This document shows positions 57,081 through 64,000 of a stretch of DNA of 64,000 bases, piece by piece (within the stretch, counting starts at the first letter, position 1; each line of letters starts with the position of its first letter). The notes beneath the pieces were generated by a model. It did not search any database. It was not told the origin of the DNA and was given only the letters and a program-made list of their open reading frames with translations. Location of the stretch: positions 9,179,504 through 9,243,503 of the forward strand of contig OZ038460.1 in the NCBI GenBank assembly GCA_964036195.1. The letters are read 5' to 3'. The translations under genes and the position numbers were made by a program. The stretch comes from Sphaerolaimus hirsutus (taxonomy: Eukaryota; Nematoda; Chromadorea; Monhysterida; Sphaerolaimidae).

Positions 57081-58701
57081 ATACCTATACATATGAATAA
57101 TTTCTTAAACTCTGAAATGTGGTCTAAAACCTGACTGTTTTCCGGATTTGTCCATGTTGATAGTGACAAAGCGGCGTGATGTGATAACCATAATGCGTGT
57201 TTCGCGGCCACCGGTTTTGCACACCACCGAGGGTTGCCATAATCGGGCTATCAGCTGATTAAAAATGTACATAGCTGCAACGTCGCTCTGAGCACCTCGC
57301 ATCAGGTAGAGTCCACGGAAATCCGTCGGCACTCCATTGTGGCGCGTGGGGAAAAATCGCCGGCCCAAATGCCCGCGCGCGCCCAGTTTCAGGCAACCTT
57401 GTTAGCGCGCAGAAATCGCACATATCGGATTGGGGGGCAGCTCCGGGGGTGCATCATTTAGTATGCTAGTCACTTAGTATGACGCGGAAATGCACAGTTT
57501 ATATGCTGTAGTGCTTTGTTTCAAGTGCTACTGTGCTAGAAGTGAATTGAGAAGTAAAATGAGAAGTGAATTGAGCAGTAATAAAGTAAAAAAAACACAT
57601 GGCAAGTGACAAGAAAATGCTTAAAAATTATTTTAAAAATTCAATTCACTTCCAATGCTCACGAAATCCATCTTAAGTGTCGCATTTGATGAGCAAGCAC
57701 GAGATGATTCAATGGTGGCATACAACGTGTAGCTAGTTGTCACGTCAAGCGATGCCTTACAACATCCTAAGTGAGCTTTTTGGCAGCATACCAAACGACT
57801 AGCATCCTAAGTTTTCTGGCCTCGGCAGCTCCGGCGCGGCGCATGCTAAGTTCACCTCGGGTCCAGAAAAGTCCCCTTGCCAAATGGACTTTTTGTGTAT
57901 TGAGTGCGTGCCTTGACTGCTTATTTCCATCTCGCGAGCGACTGTGGACCGCCTGGCAATTCACTAAACCCTAGCAGGGTGGCTTGGGCTGTAGGGAGAA
58001 TAAGCTATAAGCGTTTGAGCCGCTAGTAAAGCGCATTAGCGGCGCGAGTTTTTGCGCGCCAGCTAACACAACAATTACAGCCGCGCGGATCTCTTTTACA
58101 CGCTGTCAGGAATTAGTAGATGAATGGATTGTGAGGCTACCTCTCGACTGTAGGGCCGGATATTTCTCTGACACCTCCATGTCCATAATGCGATCGCGTT
58201 ATAGTATGCTGCATGACATGTGGGTGGAAACGAGCAGTATATCGTCTAGACGGAGTTTACGTAAATTCTGCGCTCGGCCGTTGTGTTTGTCAATTGACAC
58301 CCCAGACCCCCCCCCCCCAGTGGGGTGTCGTAAAAGTGTGTTGTGGTGATTAGCGGGTGGCATAATGGAGTAAATATACACATGTGTGCATGCAAACAGC
58401 TAAACAGACAGTGTTAAGTTTATCACTAATTATTTACTCCAATTTCCGTGTAATTAAAGTAAAACTTCATCACCGGGTCTTATATTGTTTACGCAGGTCA
58501 GTAATGAAATGAGTAACGGCTACATTGGACCATGAGCGCCTATCCAAAACCTATCGCCTATTATATCTACCACATAAATACATCTTGATTCATATCAGTC
58601 AAAGGACACTTTGCTAAAATATGTCATAGATTTTATCATTATCAACAGGAAGTGAGACTGAAAACTACTCGAAATTTTCGTCGATTTTATTTGTCGATAG
58701 A
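57081..58701. other. intergenic stretch upstream of the glutamate receptor gene
   Basis: Includes a partial GAAGTGAATTGAGAAGTAAA fold-back piece near 57540-57650. The receptor promoter should lie near its 3' end; no core promoter motif is clear. Confidence 0.45.
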
Positions 58702-61700
58702 ATGACCGTGGTCGACTTATCGCGGAGAAGAGCTCATTTGTTATTGTGTCTTTCATTAATTGCGTCCTGCTTTCAAATTGCCTCTTGCCTACCGCCGGCT
58801 ATCAATTTTGGTTAGTCAATAGATTGTTTTATAAAATAAAGCTCGTTTTATACAGTTTATTTGTGCTGAGACCGATCACAGTTTGCGTTTTAAAAACCTC
58901 GGGAGAAATATTTTTTAATATAATATCATTAAATTATAGAATAAAAATAAAAATATCTTATATATTTTTATATTTTCTCCATTTTTTGCAATAGTAATTT
59001 TATTACCTAGGTATATTTATTTTATAAAGACGAAAAAAATACCAAAATCTCTGATATATATTTACTTCTACTTTCTCTGCGTTTTATCAGACAGATTTAA
59101 TTATTTTTTTATCTTTTGAGAAGTTTTCTGAGATTATATTCATTTATATTTGCTGAAAAAACACCCATTTTTGGAACGCTAAAAACAATCCACCCCAAAA
59201 TTGAGCTCACATTTGACCTCCAATCCACACAATAAAAACCCAGGCGGTCTGTTTTCCTCAACCGACGTGGCTGGCAGGTCGACATTTGCGCTCGCGGTCG
59301 ATTCTCTAAATGAACAGCAGAGTAGAGATGGACAGACTGGCGAGCGAATTACCACCTGGGGCAGCGTGGTGCAAACTACTGATGGGGATGATGCCCTCAC
59401 TGCGCATAGAACTGGTGAGGGGGGTCTTTTCTGAGAGAGTTGGCTTTGAATGGCTGTGAGGTTGTGAGGGATTTCCTCCCAGCGTGATTACCCGTGATAA
59501 ATGGCTTCTTTTTGATTAAAAAAATTTTTATATGATTTTGTGTGAGAGGAATTCAAAAAAAAAATTCAAAATATCTACCTACCTATTTGCTATTGTTAGT
59601 CTTGCCTGGGGCCAGAGCCGCAAGCGGAGAAGTGAAAGCCAACAGCAAAAGCGGAGTGAAATAAATGGCAAGTAAATTGGCAAAAGCGAAGTAAACCCGA
59701 CAGTAAAGTAAAACGAAGTTAAAAAACAAATGTGTCTCTCAAAAAAATTTCACTTTTCACTTCACATATATTTACCTACTTGTCATCTCACTTCGCTTTT
59801 GCCGTTTGCGCTTTCACTTATCCACTTTCGGAACTGGCACCAGATCAAGTGAATGGGGTAATGTGAGTGAGCACTGGATGCTAATTTTAGGTAGATCATA
59901 AATCATAGATCTGTACCTTTTTCGCCCCCCCCCCCACAGCTTGCTCACTGTTGCTGTCGGCAGTGAGTGCCGTGTGGGGCCCCTCCAGCGAGCCGGCGCT
60001 CGGCCACGTCAGATCCCTGTGCGACGCAAAGGAGCTGCCGCACGTGTCCACCGGCGCCGCCCCTGGGGCCACGCTGCGCGGCCGCGACGCGTCCGAGCAC
60101 CACGGCTTCAGTGTCAGCGTGCACCCGCCCAGGGAGAGCGTGGGCAGGGCGGCCGCCACTTTGATAATGTATTACGGGTGGAAATCGCTCGTGTTGCTGT
60201 ATGAGGACACTGCTGGTGAGTGGCGCGATTGTGACTGGTAATCGTCATTGGCATGATAAAGCCGGAATTACAGCTCAGCGGCGTTTGACGTGAAATGATG
60301 ACGTCGTAAAATTGATTACATCAAAATAGACATAGGTACAGCGTAGAAATTTCAGAATTTGATAGGTTCTAGTTTGTGTGTAATGTCCTAAAAAAATTAA
60401 GAAAATAATTATTATTAAATAAGTTATTTATTTTACGTCAAAATTTACACATTCTACGTCAACATTTCATGTTAAACATTTTACGTAACCAAAAAATTTT
60501 GATGTTAAATTAATAACTACTTAAATAATGATTATTTGATGATAAATTTTTAAGACATTGCACACAATTACTAGAACTATCTAATTCTGAAATTTCAATG
60601 CTGTACCTTTGTCTATTTTGATGTAATCAATTTTACGACGTCATCATTTCACGTCAAATGCCGCTGAGCTGTAATTCCGGCTTAATGGCTGATTGTGAAT
60701 GAAGAAATATGACAAGGATATCAGGAAAGAACTCAAAAAAAACTTTAAAATAGCTCAAAGTAGCTATATAAGTACATACATAGGTACAGCCGTACAGGGC
60801 CGTATCCAGGGCGGGGGCTGGGTGAGAGCTAAAAACCCTCGGGAAATGCGACTTTTGGTATTAAATTTTCAACATTTGTGTAAAAATTTTGTGGGCAAGC
60901 GCACATTTCACCGTTATACCTTATATCATCTTTTGTTCTGTCCCCATAATCAGAAATCAATGAAATTGTACTCAATCGTGTAACCTCTCGTTGTAAATAT
61001 ACAGTTGAGTGTGTGATAGTGAGTGATCACTCCCAGTGAGTGACATCCCATTTGAGGGCTGTATAAGCAGCATACATAGGCCAGTACAAGAATAACAGGT
61101 TAATAGTTCACAATGAATACTGAATAAACAGAACAACACCAGCTGGCTGCCACATGGGGCTGAGGGACCCCAAAACAATCCCCTTAACTGGTGCCGCGAC
61201 CGTGGAACAAGAGACCTGACAGTGAAACAACAGAGCACAGCTCAGTGAACAACACAACTGGCCAACAACAACAACAAGCACCCTTCAACAACAACCCAAA
61301 CACAACTGCAAACACAACCAACTCCAAATACAACATCAGAAATCACAACCTGCTCCAACACAGTCAAGCACAACCAGCTGCTGACTACCACAGGCAGTCT
61401 CAGTGAGCTGAAAAACAACTGCACAAGCCTGAAATGGTGCCAGACTCAGAGAGATGGCATCCACACACCAACACAACCTGCACAATTCAGTGGGTCACAC
61501 AGAGGGCCACCAGCACAACTGGTTCTGGAGTGTATTAGCCACACAGACACTGGCAGCAAAAGCAAGGTGTTCATGGGCAGTCAATGGTGTCACTGGGAGG
61601 CAGCACCCACCAGTTATCTACAGCTTTCAAACTGTAGTCAATGGATCCAGAATCCATCAACCAGGCAAACAGTGCAACAACACAAAAACAACAGAGAGCA

Positions 61701-64000
61701 GTGACAGGTGATGTCATGTGATTCATGAACTCAGTCTTGAGTATTTGGGCCAAATACTTCTTGTGCCCCCTAGGAGTTGAGTGTGTGATAGTGAGTGATC
61801 ACTTCCAGTGAGTGACATCCCATTTGAGGGCTGTATAAGCAGCATACATAGGCCAGTACAAGAATAACAAGTGAACAGTTCACAATGAATACTGAATAAA
61901 CACAACAACACCAGCTGGCTGCCACATGGGGCTGAGGAACCCCAAAACAATTCCCTTAACTATACGTATATTAACGTACATATACAGCGGTTCATGGCGC
62001 TAGCGCCAACGCCATTGGCGCCATGGCGTGGCGCCTACGAATGGCGCCAGCGCCATGGCGCCATTCCATTACTTTGTAGGAAACATTTGAGCGGGGGGGG
62101 GGGGGTAGAGCTCCCCCCGTTCGCCGGGCTCCGGAAACAAACAGCATGCGCTCAAAAATCCTGGATACGTCCCTGCATAGGAAAAACCCAAAATAGTGAT
62201 TTGGGAGGTTACTATGAGCAAAAATGTCACCAAAATACTCAACAGGTTAAATATGCTTACCTGCTATGAAGTGCAGTGTGTTTTGAGTGTGAAATCGGCA
62301 AATTTGGAAGAAAAAAAATTGGAGATTTTTTTAAAAAAGCAAAAAAGTGTTGCTTTTAAAGCGCTTTAAAAAATATCGGGACCGTGTAATAAATGACTTT
62401 TTCCATCCCCACGTTTTGACGAAGATCAAAAGTACCTTTGCTTGCATGCAACCCAGTCAGTTAATTCAATCACCGACCCAATCGCAGACCTGTCCGATCT
62501 ACAGGACGTGCTTGCTCTATCGTCTGCCGCCAAGAATACTGGCATCCGCATCGCCATCAGAAGAGTCTCGCTAGAGCCGAGACACGACATCAGACCCCTG
62601 CTCAAGGACATCAGGTGCCAATCCCAGACCCTGTAAATGGCCCTGTAAAATGTCAAATGTCACGCAAAGTGTCAAAAGTCATTTAAAATGCCATGCAAAA
62701 TGAAAAAGTTTGTCATTTTACCGGGCATTTTACACGAGTTTGACACTGCATGGCATTTGACATTTTACAGGGCATTTTACAGGGTCCGAGACTGCCCAGG
62801 AACGGACTGGAGGAGAGCAACGTGCTCGTGCACGCCAGCCTGCCCGCTAGCAGGATGTTTCTGGCGCATGCGGCTGAGTTCGGAATGTTGACGAGCAACT
62901 ATCACTATATTTTGACACATTTGGTGGGTCACAGGGGTGGGGTTAGTGCCGTAATTGCTCGAAAAATCCCCCTGGGGAATTATTATTCCGTTAAACTTTT
63001 CAAGCATGTTTCAACTTTCAAGGTGAAACAGGCGAAACAAATATCCATTAAGTAGCATTATGCCTTCACACACTTCACGCCAGCACTGCGACATTAGCCC
63101 CTCCCCGGCGGCCCCTCGCAGGACACGTACACCCTGGACCTGTCCGACTACCAGTCGGCCGGCTGCAACCTGACCATGCTCAGACTGGTCGACCTGGACT
63201 CGGCCGGCACGCAGGCGCTCACCACGCGCTTGAGGCACTTCGCCGCCAGCCCCACTACTGGTGCTGCGTTTGTTATGCCGAGTATTGGAGTGCCGGTGAG
63301 ATGGGCTTTTTGTTGGGTCAATGGTGGCACACGCACTACCTAGTCGACACATGTGAGTCGACTCTCGCGACTGGTTTGTGTCGACTCAGATTTCGGCTTC
63401 ACAGAGCGATATTACAATGCAGTTTCCGTTGTACTCATTTTTCGGCATTGTCGCATGTGTTTTTGGAGATCGCTCTGCGACACGTGAAGCCGAAGTCTGA
63501 GTTGACACAGACCAGTTGACACACGTGTGTCAACTATTGTGCGGGCCGCCAATGACGATCGAGAGTATTTTCAGTGGACTGCCAATTTTCACTTTTCCTT
63601 ACATTTTCTTGTCATTTGCCATTTGTCTTTCAACTTTTTACCTATGTGTGAGCCGCCAATAAAGTTTGTACGCCCATGTTTGTGGTATGAATTTGCAAAG
63701 TCAAGATTGGGGAGTCATAATTATGAAGTTGAAAGCCCTCAGACTCCCAGTTAGTCTAAGAAATTTATGTTCTCCGACATAAACGGTGATGTTGCATCAA
63801 AGCAAAAGCATACTATAGCATAACGGCATATTATAACGTTCATCAGACGCGCAAAAGGTCCGCCGGACAAAATTTCACTCTATTCACTTCCAGACTTCGA
63901 TGGCCGTTCTTTACGACTCTGTGCATCTGGTGGCCGAGTCGCTGCGCAGGGCCGACCTTGGCGGACTGCCAAATTCTGGCGCACCTCCGCTCAGATGCGA
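58702..64000 (+). CDS. kainate-type ionotropic glutamate receptor, amino-terminal domain exons (3' incomplete)
   Basis: Exons 58702-58810, 59244-59414, 59940-60215, 62488-62614, 62800-62923, 63122-63295 and 63894 to the window end join in phase (1, 1, 1, 2, 0, 0). A signal peptide (LLLCLSLIASCFQIASC) leads into NFGGLFSSTDVAGRSTFALAVDSLNE. This is followed by SAVWGPSSEPALGHVRSLCD, YYGWKSLVLLYEDTA, LLKDIRNG, HYILTHLDTYTLDLSDY and AVLYDSVHLVAESLRR. The order and spacing match the periplasmic-binding-protein-like amino-terminal domain of kainate receptor subunits, which mediates subunit assembly at the synaptic membrane. The ligand-binding and channel domains lie beyond the window. An NMDA or AMPA subunit is less likely. 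GC is markedly higher in exons 3 to 7 than in the introns. Confidence 0.9.
59608..59841. mobile_element. fold-back element in receptor intron 2
   Basis: GGGCCAGAGCCGCAAGCGGA and TTTCGGAACTGGCAC are inverted; arms of AGCAAAAGCGGAGTGAAAT. Same family as 44034 and 48974. Confidence 0.78.
60260..60682. mobile_element. PIF/Harbinger-like MITE in receptor intron 3
   Basis: Arms of about 200 bp: AGCCGGAATTACAGCTCAGC mirrors GCTGAGCTGTAATTCCGGCT and matching continues through ATGATGACGTCGTAAAATTG. The 3-bp duplication TAA (60257-60259 and 60683-60685) fits the Harbinger group. No coding capacity. Confidence 0.85.
61003..61189 (+). repeat. 5' LTR of the TRIM element
   Basis: 187 bp, nearly identical to 61775-61961 (differences such as CACTCCCAGTG against CACTTCCAGTG), which suggests moderately recent insertion. 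Confidence 0.9.
61775..61961 (+). repeat. 3' LTR of the TRIM element
   Basis: Same length and ends as the 5' LTR. No clear polypurine tract precedes it; the bases before it are TGCCCCCTAGG. Confidence 0.88.
61980..62180. repeat. GGCGCCATGGCGCC block and end of the CAGGGACGT hAT family
   Basis: GGCGCTAGCGCC-type palindromes are followed by a G-run, CCCCGTTCGCCGGGCTCCGG and TCCTGGATACGTCCCTG. This is the right-hand end of the family seen at 11947-12402. The left end is not clear. Confidence 0.6.
62615..62799 (+). mobile_element. MITE that coincides with receptor intron 4
   Basis: The intron runs GTGCCAATCCCAGACC to GAGACTGCCCAG. TGCCAATCCCAGACCCTGTAA at its left is the inverted counterpart of TTACAGGGTCCGAGACTGCCC at its right, and AGG stands on both sides (62613-62615 and 62798-62800). 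The element plus one target duplication is therefore the whole intron. The left AGG plus the first T of the element supplies the GT donor, and the right AGG supplies the AG acceptor. Removing it leaves an uninterrupted frame. Confidence 0.85.
62940..63015. repeat. TACCGTATTTGCTCGAA-family remnant in receptor intron 5
   Basis: CCGTAATTGCTCGAAAAATC, then CCCCTGGGGAATTATTATTC and TTTTCAAGCATG, is a decayed copy of the family at 28141 and 37514. Confidence 0.6.
63323..63550. mobile_element. MITE of the GGCGGCCC-ACTAGTTGACAC family in receptor intron 6
   Basis: GGTGGCACACGCACTACCTAG, with TTTCGGCTTCACAGAGCGAT, mirrors the right arm ending ACTATTGTGCGGGCCGCC. CAATG flanks both sides. Confidence 0.8.

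Larger units (their letters stand above)
61003..61961 (+). mobile_element. miniature LTR retrotransposon (TRIM) in receptor intron 3
   Basis: Two 187-bp direct repeats (61003-61189 and 61775-61961) start AGTTGAGTGTG and end CTTAACT, flanked by the 4-bp duplication ATAC (60999-61002 and 61962-61965). Directly after the first repeat, TGGTGCCGCGACC looks like a tRNA primer-binding site. The 585-bp interior is CAACA-rich with only a short Gln/Asn-rich frame (61191-61406), so it must have been mobilised in trans. The AGTT and AACT termini and 4-bp duplication resemble gypsy-type LTRs. Confidence 0.9.

Noticed and set aside
59941..60204. Alternative plus and minus frames over receptor exon 3
   Set aside because: Only one frame continues in phase with exons 2 and 4 and matches the receptor amino-terminal domain.
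61191..61406. Gln/Asn-rich frame inside the TRIM as a host gene
   Set aside because: It lies between the two LTRs, starts at the primer-binding site and is a CAACA-repeat product; at most a gag remnant.

Overview
This is a stretch of an invertebrate animal (metazoan) nuclear genome. The evidence is multi-exon genes with GT-AG introns, secreted Ly6/uPAR-domain proteins, a galaxin-like di-cysteine protein, a lysosomal beta-glucuronidase and an animal-type ionotropic glutamate receptor, all set in a dense field of eukaryotic transposable elements. I cannot fix the phylum from the sequence. Galaxin-like genes are best known from cnidarians and molluscs or annelids, which is suggestive only. I saw no tRNA, rRNA, CRISPR array or bacterial operon.

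Layout. 1-4622: the 3' part of a non-LTR (LINE) retrotransposon with endonuclease and reverse transcriptase, ending in a TTTGA-repeat tail. 4637-10680: a structurally complete DIRS-type tyrosine-recombinase retrotransposon with inverted terminal repeats and an internal complementary region. Its gag is split by short introns that all join in frame, and its RT/RNase H and recombinase genes sit inside what reads as the last intron of gag. 10.7-15.0 kb: nested hAT-type elements. 15.0-18.0 kb (minus strand): two Ly6/uPAR genes, one with a GPI-type tail and one secreted. 19.7-21.4 kb (plus): a galaxin-like gene with a Thr/Ser-rich leader. 22.25-33.43 kb (minus): a 13-exon beta-glucuronidase gene of 677 codons, read in frame from signal peptide to stop. 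Its introns hold a 1.2-kb minisatellite, a 222-bp-arm near-perfect hairpin and a multiply nested hAT insertion. 33.5-58.7 kb: no recognisable gene. This part is hAT-like MITEs, fold-back elements, a tandem segmental duplication (about 39.8-44.58 and 44.95-47.53 kb, separated by a 200-N gap) and simple repeats. 58.7-64.0 kb (plus): the amino-terminal-domain exons of a kainate-type glutamate receptor that continues past the window. Its introns carry a Harbinger-like MITE, a 959-bp miniature LTR element (TRIM) and, at intron 4, a MITE that coincides with the intron itself.

The most unusual signals are: (1) the intron-rich DIRS element whose pol is nested in a gag intron; (2) receptor intron 4, which looks as if a MITE insertion with an AGG target duplication created it; (3) the long perfect hairpin inside a beta-glucuronidase intron; (4) a series of nested insertions that can be dated relative to each other, because many show exact 8-bp target-site duplications.

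Gene models were made by hand from splice-site phase and family resemblance. No alignment or transcript evidence was available.
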